Shown here piece by piece: positions 44,689 to 53,923 of a stretch of 64,000 nt of DNA (its first letter is position 1; each line of letters starts with the position of its first letter). The stretch spans positions 34,131 to 98,130 of the forward strand of contig CAMWNM010000004.1 in NCBI GenBank assembly GCA_947175635.1, written 5' to 3'. The stretch comes from an uncultured Bacteroidales bacterium. GTDB lineage: Bacteria > Bacteroidota > Bacteroidia > Bacteroidales > P3. Both the position numbers and the translations under genes were made by a program. The notes under the pieces are model-generated. The model was not told the origin of the DNA and made no database searches. It worked only from the letters and a program-made list of their open reading frames with translations.

Positions 44689-47600
44689 TTATTTGGAGAA
44701 AGTGATTTCCAAGCCCAGGCCTCTCAATTCGTTCACCAAAACGTTGAACGATTCGGGAATGGAGGGAGTGGGCATATTCTCGCCTTTCACAATGGCCTCG
44801 TAGGTTTTGGCCCTACCGGTTACATCGTCAGACTTAACCGTAAGCACTTCCTGCAGGATATTGGCCGCACCGAAAGCTTCGAGCGCCCAGATTTCCATTT
44901 CCCCGAAACGCTGGCCCCCGAACTGCGCCTTACCGCCAAGCGGCTGCTGGGTAATGAGCGAGTACGGACCGATGGAACGGGCGTGCATCTTGTCATCGAT
45001 CATGTGGTGCAGCTTAATCATATAGATATAGCCCACCGTGGCCGGCTGATCGAAACGCTCTCCGGTTTCCCCGTCGTAGAGATAGGTTCTACCGTAGCGC
45101 GGCAAGCCGGCTTCATCGGTATAGGAATCTATTTCCTCGGGGGTGGCGCTGTCGAAAATAGGCGTGGCGAACTGCAGGCCGAGACGTTTTCCTGCCCAAC
45201 CGAGCACGGTTTCGTAAATCTGTCCCAAGTTCATACGCGAGGGCACACCCAACGGGTTCAACACAATATCCACCGGAGTGCCGTCGGCCAGGAAAGGCAT
45301 GTCTTCGGCACGGACGATACGGGCCACGATACCTTTGTTACCGTGACGGCCCGACATCTTGTCTCCGATTCTGAGCTTACGCTTCTTGGCGATGGTAACC
45401 TTGGCCATCTGCACGATGCCGCCGGGCAGTTCATCGCCCACCGTAGCCACGAATTTGTCGCGTTGGTAACGGCCGAATATTTCGCGATACTTGATATTGT
45501 AATTGTTGAGCAGACGTTTTACCAACCCGTTCACTTCCTCGTTGTTGGTCCATCCCGAAGGATTGATGGTCTGGTAATCCAGTTCGCCCAATACTTTTGC
45601 CGTGAAACGGGCCTTTTTCGAAATAAGTTCTTCCTTGAGGTTGCTGTATACACCGGCGGAAGTATTGCTGCCGAGTACGGCAAGCAGTTTTTCCACCAAC
45701 TTGTTCTTTAAGTCCTGGCTTTCCTTGTTGAAGTCTTTCTCGAGCGCCTTCACCACGTCTTTGTCTTTGGCCTTGCTCTTGCGGTCTTTGATGGCGCGGC
45801 TGAACAGACGTTTGCCGATAACCACCCCGCTTACGGAAGGCGGCACTTTCAAGGAGGCGTCTTTCACATCGCCCGCCTTGTCGCCGAAAATGGCGCGGAG
45901 CAGTTTCTCTTCCGGCGTAGGATCGGATTCGCCCTTGGGGGTGATCTTACCGATAAGGATATCGCCTTCTTTTACTTCGGCCCCCACGCGGATAAGACCA
46001 TTGCTGTCCAGATCCTTGGTCGCTTCCTGACTTACGTTGGGAATGTCATCGGTAAGCTCTTCCATACCGCGTTTGGTCTCGCGTACGTCCAAAGTGTATT
46101 CTTCCACATGGATGGAGGTGAAGAGATCGTTTTTGATGGCATCTTCCGAAATCACGATGGCATCCTCGAAGTTGTAACCTTTCCAGGGCATGAAGGCTAC
46201 CATGAGGTTGCGGCCCAAGGCCAGCGAACCGTCTTTGGTGGCGTAGCCTTCGCACAACACCTGCCCTTTCTTCACCTTGTCGCCCTTGCGGACGATAGGG
46301 GTAAGGTTGATGCAGGAACTTTGGTTGGTGCGCTGGAACTTAGTGAGGTTATAAGTCTTCAGATCATCGTCGAAACTAACCATACGGTCTTCCTCGGCCA
46401 TATCGTAACGGATGCTGATGGTGGTGGCGTCCACGTAGGTAACCACCCCGTTGCCCTCGGCATTGATCAGAATACGGGAATCGTGCGCTACATAAGGCTC
46501 CAGTCCCGTGCCCACGATAGGCACTTCGGGATTGAGCAAAGGCACGGCCTGACGCATCATGTTCGAACCCATCAAGGCACGGTTGGCGTCATCGTGTTCC
46601 AAGAAAGGAATCAAGGAAGCGGCGATGGAGGCAATCTGGTTGGGTGCCACGTCCATAAGGGTAACGTCTTCCCTGTCTACAATGGGGAAGTCGGCCAAAC
46701 GGCGCACCTTCAATTTCTGGTCGTGAATGGTACCGTCGGCATCCAAACGGGTACAGGCCTGGGCGATAATCTGGTCTTCCTCTTTCTCGGCCGTAAGGTA
46801 AATCGGTGCCTGATCGATACGAACCTTGCCCTTCTCCACTTTGTAGTACGGAGTTTCGATAAAGCCGAGCTTGTCGATGACGGCAAATACGCACAAAGAC
46901 GAAATCAACCCGATATTGGGACCTTCAGGCGTTTCAATGGTACACAAACGACCGTAGTGCGTGTAGTGGACGTCGCGCACCTCGAAACCGGCACGTTCGC
47001 GGCTCAGACCTCCGGGGCCCAAGGCGGAGATACGGCGCTTGTGCGTTACTTCCGAAAGCGGATTGGTCTGATCCATGAACTGCGACAGCTGGTTGGTTCC
47101 GAAGAAAGAATTGATAACCGAGCTGAGCGTTTTGGCGTTGATAAGGTCGGCCGGGGTAAACACCTCGTTGTCGCGAACATTCATACGTTCGCGGATGGTG
47201 CGGGCCATACGGTTCAGCCCCACGCCGAACTGGGCGTAGAGTTGCTCTCCCACGGTACGGATACGACGGTTGCTCAAGTGGTCGATATCATCCACTTCGG
47301 CGTGAGAGTTGATCAACTTGATCAGATGCTTGATGATGCAGATGATGTCTTCTTTGGTAAGCACACGGGTTTCCAAAGAGATATTCAGATCCAGCTTGCG
47401 GTTGATGCGGTAACGGCCCACCTCTCCCAAATCGTAGCGTTTGTCGGAGAAGAACAGCTTTTCGATAATGCCGCGCGCCGTTTCTTCATCGGGCGGTTCT
47501 GCGTTGCGCAGCTGCCTGTAGATGAATTCCACCGCTTCCTTGGCATTGTTGGCCGCATCCTTCTGCAAGGTGTTGAAGATAATGGAGCAATCCAGATTGT

Positions 47601-48501
47601 TTTCGTTGTCGTCGCGGTGCACCAAAATCGACTTGATTCCGGCATCCACAATCAAATCGATATGGGTTTCCTCCAATTCCGTTTCACGATCGATGAGCAC
47701 TTCCGTACGTTCGATCGAAACAACTTCGCCCGTATCTTCATCCACAAAGTCTTCTACCCACGAACGAACCACACGTGCGGCAAGACGGGCGCCAATATAT
47801 TTTTTGAGACCCGAGCGACTTACTTTCACTTCTTTCGCCAGGTCGAAAATTTCCAGAATATCCTTGTCGGTTTCATAACCGATGGCACGCAAAAGCGTGG
47901 TGATGGGCAGTTTCTTCTTACGGTCGATGTAAGCGTACATCACGTTGTTGATGTCGGTGGTGAACTCCATCCAGGAACCCTTGAAAGGAATGATACGGGC
48001 CGAATAGAGCTGCTGACCGTTGGTATGGTAACTGGTACCGAAGAAAACGCCGGGAGAACGGTGCAACTGCGAAACGATAACACGTTCGGCACCGTTGATG
48101 ATAAACGAACCGCCGGGGGTCATGTAGGGAATCATACCCAGATACACTTCCTGAATGATTTCCTTAAAATCATCGTCCTGTTCGCGATCCTGGCAAGCCA
48201 GCTGAAGCTTGGCCTTGAGCGGCACACTGTAGGTGAGCCCTCTGTCCAAACATTCTTCTATGCTGTAGCGCGGGGGATCGATAAAATAATCGAGAAACCG
48301 CAATTCATAATGGTTGCGGGCATCGCTAATGGGAAAATTTTCCGCAAAAACCTTATACAGCCCCTCGTTTACACGATTCTCAGGATTGGTTTCCAACTGA
48401 AAGAAGTCTTGAAACGACTTAAGCTGAATATCCAAGAAATCAACGTGCTCGGCCGGTTTGGTCGATGCGAAATTTATCTTTTTAACAGCCTTTGTTGACA
48501 A
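44689..48501 (-). CDS. rpoB: DNA-directed RNA polymerase subunit beta, TTG start
   Basis: A 1270-residue subunit. The rifampicin-pocket region reads [28 protein letters not shown], with the usual susceptible residues at the Gln, Asp, His and Ser positions. Further motifs are [24 protein letters not shown] and the C-terminal [24 protein letters not shown]. The start codon is TTG ([12 protein letters not shown]): the codon giving the family-like N-terminus is TTG and no in-frame ATG or GTG is near. A terminator-like hairpin lies between rplL and this gene. Confidence 0.96.
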   Translation of the reverse strand: MSTKAVKKINFASTKPAEHVDFLDIQLKSFQDFFQLETNPENRVNEGLYKVFAENFPISDARNHYELRFLDYFIDPPRYSIEECLDRGLTYSVPLKAKLQLACQDREQDDDFKEIIQEVYLGMIPYMTPGGSFIINGAERVIVSQLHRSPGVFFGTSYHTNGQQLYSARIIPFKGSWMEFTTDINNVMYAYIDRKKKLPITTLLRAIGYETDKDILEIFDLAKEVKVSRSGLKKYIGARLAARVVRSWVEDFVDEDTGEVVSIERTEVLIDRETELEETHIDLIVDAGIKSILVHRDDNENNLDCSIIFNTLQKDAANNAKEAVEFIYRQLRNAEPPDEETARGIIEKLFFSDKRYDLGEVGRYRINRKLDLNISLETRVLTKEDIICIIKHLIKLINSHAEVDDIDHLSNRRIRTVGEQLYAQFGVGLNRMARTIRERMNVRDNEVFTPADLINAKTLSSVINSFFGTNQLSQFMDQTNPLSEVTHKRRISALGPGGLSRERAGFEVRDVHYTHYGRLCTIETPEGPNIGLISSLCVFAVIDKLGFIETPYYKVEKGKVRIDQAPIYLTAEKEEDQIIAQACTRLDADGTIHDQKLKVRRLADFPIVDREDVTLMDVAPNQIASIAASLIPFLEHDDANRALMGSNMMRQAVPLLNPEVPIVGTGLEPYVAHDSRILINAEGNGVVTYVDATTISIRYDMAEEDRMVSFDDDLKTYNLTKFQRTNQSSCINLTPIVRKGDKVKKGQVLCEGYATKDGSLALGRNLMVAFMPWKGYNFEDAIVISEDAIKNDLFTSIHVEEYTLDVRETKRGMEELTDDIPNVSQEATKDLDSNGLIRVGAEVKEGDILIGKITPKGESDPTPEEKLLRAIFGDKAGDVKDASLKVPPSVSGVVIGKRLFSRAIKDRKSKAKDKDVVKALEKDFNKESQDLKNKLVEKLLAVLGSNTSAGVYSNLKEELISKKARFTAKVLGELDYQTINPSGWTNNEEVNGLVKRLLNNYNIKYREIFGRYQRDKFVATVGDELPGGIVQMAKVTIAKKRKLRIGDKMSGRHGNKGIVARIVRAEDMPFLADGTPVDIVLNPLGVPSRMNLGQIYETVLGWAGKRLGLQFATPIFDSATPEEIDSYTDEAGLPRYGRTYLYDGETGERFDQPATVGYIYMIKLHHMIDDKMHARSIGPYSLITQQPLGGKAQFGGQRFGEMEIWALEAFGAANILQEVLTVKSDDVTGRAKTYEAIVKGENMPTPSIPESFNVLVNELRGLGLEITFSK

Positions 48502-48557
48502 AGTAGTATGTTTTAAATAAGACGATTGAAGACCGAGGTGGTAATATACGCAAAAAA

Positions 48558-48591
48558 CACGAGGGGGGCGGACAAGGCCTTCCCCCTCATG
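48558..48591 (-). terminator. Terminator-like hairpin (possible attenuator) between rplL and rpoB
   Basis: On the minus strand CATGAGGGGG and CCCCCCTCGTG pair around a 12-nt loop, followed immediately by TTTTTTG. This has the form of an intrinsic terminator inside the operon; partial read-through would set the ratio of ribosomal protein to polymerase mRNA, as known for the E. coli rplL-rpoB gap. Confidence 0.78.
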
Positions 48592-48614
48592 TTCGAAAAC
48601 CGATAGGGTTAAAA

Positions 48615-48998
48615 TTATTTCATTTCAACTTCAGCACCGGCTTCTTCGAGGCTCTTCTTGAGCGCTTCGGCTTCGGCCTTGCTGATGCCTTCCTTAACCG
48701 GTTTGGGAGCCGCGTCAACGAGTTCCTTGGCTTCCTTCAAACCGAGGCTGGCCAATTCCTTAACCAGTTTAACTACGGCCAACTTGTTGGCACCACCCGA
48801 TTTGAGGATAACGTCGAAGTGCGTTTTTTCTTCGGCGGCACCACCGGCGGCAGCACCACCGGCAGCGGGAGCTGCAACGGCTACAGCGGCGGCTGCGGGT
48901 TCAATACCGTATTCGTTTTTCAATACGTCGGCCAATTCCTTAACTTCTTTAACGGTTAAACCGACCAATTGTTCTGCGATAGCTTTAATATCTGCCAT
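48615..48998 (-). CDS. rplL: 50S ribosomal protein L7/L12
   Basis: A 127-residue stalk protein. An N-terminal dimerisation domain ([20 protein letters not shown]), an Ala/Gly hinge ([21 protein letters not shown]) and the factor-binding C-terminal domain ([23 protein letters not shown] ... [13 protein letters not shown]) are complete. It binds elongation factors as dimers on L10, encoded just upstream. Confidence 0.98.
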   Translation of the reverse strand: MADIKAIAEQLVGLTVKEVKELADVLKNEYGIEPAAAAVAVAAPAAGGAAAGGAAEEKTHFDVILKSGGANKLAVVKLVKELASLGLKEAKELVDAAPKPVKEGISKAEAEALKKSLEEAGAEVEMK

Positions 48999-49065
48999 TG
49001 TTTTGACTTTTTAAAGTTTCTAAATAATTTTTTTTGAAGGACACACCTTCCGTTGTTTTTATACC

Positions 49066-49593
49066 TTAAGCCTGTTCCGGTCTTTCGGCCAAAGCCTCCA
49101 CCAAGCCGGCAACCTTGTTGGGCGCCGATTCCAATGCACCCATAACATTCTGAATGGGAGACTGGAGGAGTGTGAGGATTTCGCCGATAAGTTCGGACTT
49201 GGATTTGATTTGTACCAAAGATTCCAGACTCGCATCGCCCAGATAGAAAGACTCTTCTACGTATGCGCCTTTCAGAACGGGTTTTTCCGCCCTCTTTCTG
49301 AACTCCTTGATAACGGTTGCCGGGGTCTTGTTTACGTCCGAAAGCATAATCGCCGTGGTTCCCTTGAATGCGGGAGCCAGTTCGGAGAAATCAATACCGG
49401 TTTTTTCCAAGGCTTTCTCAAGCAAGGTATTTTTCACCATGATCAACTTGACCCCGTTCCGGAAGCAAGCACGTCTCAAGTTACTTGTAGCAACGGCATC
49501 CATTCCTGTGATATCCGTTACATACATGTGAGGCTTGGCCATGATTTGCTCATAGACGGAATCTATGATCTTGGCTTTTTCTTCTTTTTTCAT
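49066..49593 (-). CDS. rplJ: 50S ribosomal protein L10
   Basis: A 175-residue protein that binds 23S rRNA through its N-terminal domain (ADVTDITGMDAVATSNLRRACF-type, KLIMVKNTLLEKAL) and carries L7/L12 dimers on a C-terminal helix. It lies 37 bp after rplA. In other bacteria L10 with L7/L12 represses its own mRNA; the short leader here leaves little room for a classical L10 site. Confidence 0.97.
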   Translation of the reverse strand: MKKEEKAKIIDSVYEQIMAKPHMYVTDITGMDAVATSNLRRACFRNGVKLIMVKNTLLEKALEKTGIDFSELAPAFKGTTAIMLSDVNKTPATVIKEFRKRAEKPVLKGAYVEESFYLGDASLESLVQIKSKSELIGEILTLLQSPIQNVMGALESAPNKVAGLVEALAERPEQA

Positions 49594-49630
49594 ACCTCGT
49601 TTAAATTACCTGTTTTTACAAAATTCCGGA

Positions 49631-50320
49631 TTAGATGGATTTGGGGTCGATCTTGATACCGGGACTCATGGTACTGGACATGTAAATGCTGTTGATGTAC
49701 GTACCTTTCGCCGCCGACGGTTTCAATTTGACGATGGTCTGGAGCAATTCACGGGCGTTTTCGGCGATTTTTCCGGCTTCAAAAGAAGCCTTGGCCACGC
49801 TGGCGTGAACAATCCCCAGTTTGTCAACCTTGAAGTCGATCTTACCGGCCTTTACCTCCTGGACCGCTTTACCAATTTCCATGGTAACGGTTCCGGTTTT
49901 GGGGTTAGGCATCAAGCCGCGGGGGCCCAACACTTTTCCCAATGCCCCTACTTTGGGCATTACACTCGGCATGGTAATAACAACGTCAATGTCCGTCCAA
50001 CCGCCTTTGATTTTTTCTACGTATTCATCCAAACCGTAGTAATCGGCTCCGGCTGCTTTGGCTTCTTCTTCCTTGTCGGGCGTACAGAGAACCAACACGC
50101 GAACTTGCTTTCCGGTTCCGTGGGGAAGGGTTACCACACCGCGCACCATCTGGTTCGCCTTGCGGGGATCCACACCCAAGCGCACGTCCAAGTCGATCGA
50201 AGCATCGAATTTGGTATAGGTCAATTCCTTTACGAGAGCTGCCGCTTCGTTCAAGGCATAAACCTTGTCCTTTTCGACTTTGGCCAAAGCTTCTTTTCTT
50301 TTCTTAGAGATTTTTGCCAT
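49631..50320 (-). CDS. rplA: 50S ribosomal protein L1
   Basis: A 229-residue L1 stalk protein with the two-domain pattern and the signature [25 protein letters not shown]. It ends in the typical [10 protein letters not shown]. It lies 33 bp after rplK. Confidence 0.98.
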   Translation of the reverse strand: MAKISKKRKEALAKVEKDKVYALNEAAALVKELTYTKFDASIDLDVRLGVDPRKANQMVRGVVTLPHGTGKQVRVLVLCTPDKEEEAKAAGADYYGLDEYVEKIKGGWTDIDVVITMPSVMPKVGALGKVLGPRGLMPNPKTGTVTMEIGKAVQEVKAGKIDFKVDKLGIVHASVAKASFEAGKIAENARELLQTIVKLKPSAAKGTYINSIYMSSTMSPGIKIDPKSI

Positions 50321-50353
50321 TGTTGTTGTTTATAAAAGTGATGTCGCTAAACG

Positions 50354-50800
50354 TTAATTCAGCTCGGCAGGTTTCTCGCCTTTGACTTCGATACCCATAC
50401 TGCGCGCCGTTCCGGCCACCATGCTCATAGCCGAGCCGATGGTGAAACAGTTCAAGTCGGGCATCTTGCTTTCGGCAATCGTCCTTACCTGATCCCACGT
50501 CACGCTGGCCACCTTGTTACGGTTGGGTTCGGCCGAACCTTTCTTCGCTTTGGAAAGTTCTTTGAGCTGAACAGCCACCGGAGGGGTCTTTACTACGAAT
50601 TCAAACGATTTATCGGCGAACACGGTGATAATGACCGGAAGCACTTGGCCGGCCTTATCCTGCGTACGCGCGTTAAACTGCTTGCAGAATTCCATAATGT
50701 TGACACCCTTGGCACCCAACGCGGGACCTACCGGAGGTGAGGGATTGGCAGCACCGCCTTTGATCTGCAACTTGATTAAGGCACTAACTTGTTTTGCCAT
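50354..50800 (-). CDS. rplK: 50S ribosomal protein L11
   Basis: A 148-residue protein of the GTPase-associated centre. The conserved [29 protein letters not shown] start and the C-terminal rRNA-binding domain ([25 protein letters not shown]) are complete. It is the substrate of PrmA, whose gene is at the other end of the window. Confidence 0.98.
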   Translation of the reverse strand: MAKQVSALIKLQIKGGAANPSPPVGPALGAKGVNIMEFCKQFNARTQDKAGQVLPVIITVFADKSFEFVVKTPPVAVQLKELSKAKKGSAEPNRNKVASVTWDQVRTIAESKMPDLNCFTIGSAMSMVAGTARSMGIEVKGEKPAELN

Positions 50801-50846
50801 TTTCTGTTAAAATTAAATGTGAAAAACACAATTCAATGAAACCAAA

Positions 50847-51389
50847 CTACTCTTTCTCTACCTGGGAGAAATTCAATTCGAGAGGTGTCTTTCGCCCGAA
50901 GATCTTCACCATCACCTTCAGCTTCTTCTTATCCTCGTTCACTTCTTCAATCACAGCCGAGAAGTTGTTGAAAGGTCCGTCGGTAACCTTTACCGGCTCG
51001 CCTACCATAAACGGTTCGATGGGCTTTTCGGGCGATTCGGCCAATTCATCCACCTTGTTCAGTATTCGCTGAACTTCGGCCGGACGCAACGGCACCGGAT
51101 CTCCGTGGTTGCCCAGAAAACCGAGTACTCCCGGAATGTTCTTGACCACGTGCTGGATTTCGCCGACCAAAAGAGCCTCTATCAGCACATAGCCGGGCAG
51201 ATAGGAGCGTTCTGTACTCACTTTCTTTCCGTTGCGGATAGTGTAAACCTTTTCTGTCGGAATAAGTACTTGCGAAATGTAATCTTGAATGTTCAATCTG
51301 GAAATCTCGCTTTGGAGATAATCCCTTACTTTCTTCTCCTCGCCGCTGGCGGCCCGGATAACGTACCAATTCTTCACTTGTTCGGTCAT
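50847..51389 (-). CDS. nusG: Transcription termination/antitermination factor NusG
   Basis: A 180-residue protein with an NGN domain (WYVIRAASGEEKKVRDYL, LLVGEIQHVVKNIPGVLGFLG) and a C-terminal KOW domain (VGEPVKVTDGPFNNFSAVIEEVNEDKKKLKVMVKIFGR). It couples RNA polymerase to Rho or ribosomes. The 181-bp gap from secE is longer than usual and contains a perfect hairpin. Confidence 0.97.
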   Translation of the reverse strand: MTEQVKNWYVIRAASGEEKKVRDYLQSEISRLNIQDYISQVLIPTEKVYTIRNGKKVSTERSYLPGYVLIEALLVGEIQHVVKNIPGVLGFLGNHGDPVPLRPAEVQRILNKVDELAESPEKPIEPFMVGEPVKVTDGPFNNFSAVIEEVNEDKKKLKVMVKIFGRKTPLELNFSQVEKE

Positions 51390-51417
51390 CTCTTTGTCGG
51401 ATTATCTGTCGCACTTC

Positions 51418-51437
51418 TCCGGTATTCGGATACCGGA
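51418..51437 (-). promoter_or_regulatory. Hairpin in the nusG leader
   Basis: TCCGGTAT-CCGA-ATACCGGA on the minus strand, a perfect 8-bp stem with a 4-nt loop, 28 nt before the nusG ATG and inside the secE-nusG gap. No U-run follows, so it is not a terminator. A role in mRNA processing or translation is conjecture. Confidence 0.5.
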
Positions 51438-51570
51438 TCACCTGAAGCGGACGGGCTGAATTTAATGGAACGGGAAAACCCGAAGTAATATTGGATTCGG
51501 TTCACCGTCGTCTCCGGCAGGCACTGGAAGCTGTACCCGGGATTCCGGACGTGCGGAAACCTATTCATTT

Positions 51571-51789
51571 CTATCTCAAAAGGTCGTAGATATAACCTAA
51601 CACACCTTTCCACGCCAAGTCGGGATGTGCACCGGCTATCATGTCCATTGCAAACACGATGACAGCAACGATAAGAGCGGCCACAAAAACCACCACCGCA
51701 CTGTTCTGGAGTTCTGAATACGTTGGCCACGATACTTTGTGCAGTAACTCATCCTTGCTGACCTTCACGTAGTTGATAAACTTTGACAT
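51571..51789 (-). CDS. secE: Preprotein translocase subunit SecE
   Basis: A 72-residue single-span protein of the SecYEG channel. The amphipathic VSKDELLHKVSWPTYSELQNS is the conserved SecE helix, followed by the membrane segment AVVVFVAALIVAVIVFAMDMI. It lies between tRNA-Trp and nusG, the usual order. Confidence 0.95.
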   Translation of the reverse strand: MSKFINYVKVSKDELLHKVSWPTYSELQNSAVVVFVAALIVAVIVFAMDMIAGAHPDLAWKGVLGYIYDLLR

Positions 51790-51850
51790 CTTTCGGCGTG
51801 TTAAAAATTATCGCTTTTCCGCATTCGCCCAACGCGGGCGGAAAACTTGG

Positions 51851-51921
51851 CAGGAGCAGAGAGAATCGAACTCCCATCAACGGTTTTGGAGACCGCTATT
51901 CTACCATTAAACTATGCTCCT
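51851..51921 (-). tRNA. tRNA-Trp (anticodon CCA)
   Basis: The acceptor stem AGGAGCA/TGCTCCT, anticodon arm GCGGT-CTCCAAA-ACCGT (anticodon CCA) and T arm with GTTCGATTC. It sits between tuf and secE and must be cut from the operon transcript. Confidence 0.95.
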
Positions 51922-51932
51922 CCATACTATTT

Positions 51933-51994
51933 GCGGGCTTATTCCTGAACGGGAACGGTTTATCGGCCACCCCCTCTGCCAGGAACAAACCCGC
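51933..51994 (-). other. Long stem-loop between tuf and tRNA-Trp
   Basis: On the minus strand GCGGGTTTGTTCCTG (51994-51980) pairs over all 15 positions with CAGGAATAAGCCCGC (51947-51933), allowing two G-U pairs; the loop is 32 nt. It ends 11 nt before the tRNA 5' end and is not followed by a U-run. It may be a processing site separating tuf mRNA from the tRNA (inference). Confidence 0.6.
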
Positions 51995-52040
51995 CCATAG
52001 TCGAGAGAAAAACTCTCTATCGAAACTAGTCCTTATAGGA

Positions 52041-53228
52041 TTAGTCAAGAATTTCAGTTACCTGACCGGCACCTACCGTTCTACCGCCTTCACGGATAGC
52101 GAAACGGAGGTTCTGGTTCATGGCGATGGGGGCAAGCAACTTAACTTCAATCGTCAAGTTATCGCCGGGCATAACCATTTCCACACCCTGCGGGAGAACG
52201 ATTTCTCCGGTAACGTCGGTTGTTCTGAAGTAGAACTGAGGACGGTAGTTGTTGTGGAACGGGGTATGACGACCACCTTCTTCTTTCTTCAGGATATAAA
52301 CCTGAGCCTTGAAGTGTTTGTGCGGAGTTACGGAACCGGGCTTGGCGATAACCATACCACGACGGATCTGGTCTTTTTCAATACCACGGAGCAACAAACC
52401 TACGTTGTCGCCGGCTTCGCCGCGATCCAAAATCTTGCGGAACATTTCAACACCGGTAACAGTAGACTTGAGCTTTTCTTCACCCATACCGATAATTTCA
52501 ACAGGGTCGCCCGAGTTGATGACACCGGATTCAACACGACCGGTGGCAACGGTACCACGACCGGTAATGGAGAACACGTCTTCGATAGGCATCAAGAAAT
52601 CTTTATCTACATCACGCTGGGGCAGAGGAATCCATTCGTCAACGGCAGCCATGAGCTCCATGATCTTTTCTTCCCATTTGGGTTCGCTGTTCAAACCACC
52701 CAAAGCCGAACCGCGGATGATAGGCGTGTTGTCGCCGTCATATTCGTAGAACGAAAGGAGTTCGCGGATTTCCATTTCAACGAGGTCGAGCAACTCGGGG
52801 TCGTCAACCAAGTCGACTTTGTTCATGAAAACAACGATACGGGGTACACCTACCTGACGGGCCAACAAGATGTGTTCACGCGTCTGGGGCATGGGACCGT
52901 CGGTGGCGGCCACTACCAGAATGGCACCGTCCATCTGAGCGGCACCGGTAACCATATTCTTAACGTAGTCGGCGTGTCCCGGGCAGTCTACGTGAGCGTA
53001 GTGACGGGCATCGGTCTGGTATTCTACGTGAGCGGTATTAATGGTAATACCACGTTCTTTTTCTTCAGGAGCGTTATCGATAGAATCGAACGATTTTACT
53101 TCTGACAGACCTTTCTTGGCCAAAACGGTGGTAATGGCGGCGGTCAGGGTCGTTTTACCGTGGTCAACGTGACCAATGGTACCAATGTTAACGTGGGGTT
53201 TGGTACGCACAAATGCTTCTTTTGCCAT
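52041..53228 (-). CDS. tuf: Elongation factor Tu
   Basis: A 395-residue GTPase delivering aminoacyl-tRNA to the ribosome. G1 [10 protein letters not shown]2 [16 protein letters not shown]3 [13 protein letters not shown]4 [10 protein letters not shown], and domains II and III complete to [11 protein letters not shown]. It sits between tRNA-Thr and tRNA-Trp. No TAnnTTTG box is visible in the short gap upstream, so it is probably transcribed from the tRNA promoter. Confidence 0.98.
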   Translation of the reverse strand: MAKEAFVRTKPHVNIGTIGHVDHGKTTLTAAITTVLAKKGLSEVKSFDSIDNAPEEKERGITINTAHVEYQTDARHYAHVDCPGHADYVKNMVTGAAQMDGAILVVAATDGPMPQTREHILLARQVGVPRIVVFMNKVDLVDDPELLDLVEMEIRELLSFYEYDGDNTPIIRGSALGGLNSEPKWEEKIMELMAAVDEWIPLPQRDVDKDFLMPIEDVFSITGRGTVATGRVESGVINSGDPVEIIGMGEEKLKSTVTGVEMFRKILDRGEAGDNVGLLLRGIEKDQIRRGMVIAKPGSVTPHKHFKAQVYILKKEEGGRHTPFHNNYRPQFYFRTTDVTGEIVLPQGVEMVMPGDNLTIEVKLLAPIAMNQNLRFAIREGGRTVGAGQVTEILD

Positions 53229-53298
53229 ATCTGAAAATGTTTTAAGTGTATATAAAAAAATTTGCGTGAAGCAAACCTTTTGCCCCCGCCTTAGTTAG

Positions 53299-53370
<72 letters not shown>

Positions 53371-53380
53371 AATTCTTTGG

Positions 53381-53453
53381 AGCGGAAGACGGGGCTCGAA
53401 CCCGCCACCTGTAGCTTGGAAGGCTACCGCTCTACCAAATGAGCTACTTCCGC
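53381..53453 (-). tRNA. tRNA-Gly (anticodon TCC)
   Basis: Acceptor GCGGAAG/CTTCCGC, anticodon arm GTAGC-CTTCCAA-GCTAC giving TCC, T arm with GTTCGAGCC. Confidence 0.95.
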
Positions 53454-53461
53454 GAAGTGGG

Positions 53462-53543
53462 TGGGAGGAGAAGGATTCGAACCTTCGAAGGCTAAGCCGA
53501 CAGATTTACAGTCTGTTCCATTTGACCGCTCTGGAATCCTCCC
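53462..53543 (-). tRNA. tRNA-Tyr (anticodon GTA)
   Basis: Acceptor GGGAGGA/TCCTCCC, anticodon arm ACAGA-CTGTAAA-TCTGT giving GTA, and the long variable arm of a class II tRNA (82 nt in all). Confidence 0.95.
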
Positions 53544-53582
53544 GGATTTTTGCACACCGCCACAAGCTTGTTGACCCGGTTG

Positions 53583-53655
53583 AGCCAATGAAGGGACTCG
53601 AACCCACGACCGGCTGATTACAAATCAGCTGCTCTACCAACTGAGCTACATTGGC
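53583..53655 (-). tRNA. tRNA-Thr (anticodon TGT)
   Basis: Acceptor GCCAATG/CATTGGC, anticodon arm GCTGA-TTTGTAA-TCAGC giving TGT, T arm with GTTCGAGTC. First gene of the tRNA-tuf-secE-rpoBC block. Confidence 0.95.
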
Positions 53656-53686
53656 GTTTTCACGTTGCATAGCGCAAAAAGGACTG

Positions 53687-53715
53687 CAAAGATACAACTA
53701 TTTTTTTTAAAACAA
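53687..53715 (-). promoter_or_regulatory. Promoter of the tRNA/tuf/ribosomal protein/rpoBC block
   Basis: On the minus strand TTG (53715-53713) within TTTTG, 18 nt, then TATCTTTG (53694-53687), 32 bp before the first tRNA. An A/T-rich stretch precedes it, as expected of a strong promoter. Confidence 0.7.
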
Positions 53716-53859
53716 AATTTTCTGAAGAAAAATTTTTTCTCCACCGGCGGATGTTCAAAAAGCGAAAGCGAACAAACTCCTAATTTAAATTGTGTTGCAG
53801 CCTCTCTATGTTGTACGGGCGAAAAGGCTCCATCAAAACGGCGGCAGAAGAATGCCACT

Positions 53860-53890
53860 TTGGTTTATATATTCCTTATGCCTACTTTTG
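53860..53890 (+). promoter_or_regulatory. Promoter of the SulP gene
   Basis: TTG (53860-53862), 20 nt, TACTTTTG (53883-53890), 33 bp before the ATG at 53924. This supports that start over the longer ORF. Confidence 0.8.
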
Positions 53891-53923
53891 CCCCGTTTTT
53901 TCTGGTTCAAACCGACAAATCCG

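Noticed and set aside
44689-48501. Rifampicin-resistance substitution in rpoB
   Set aside because: The pocket reads [25 protein letters not shown] with the usual susceptible residues.
49036-49050. Terminator between rplJ and rplL
   Set aside because: GAAGG-TGTGT-CCTTC is a 5-bp stem followed by A, not U, on the transcript; too weak to claim.
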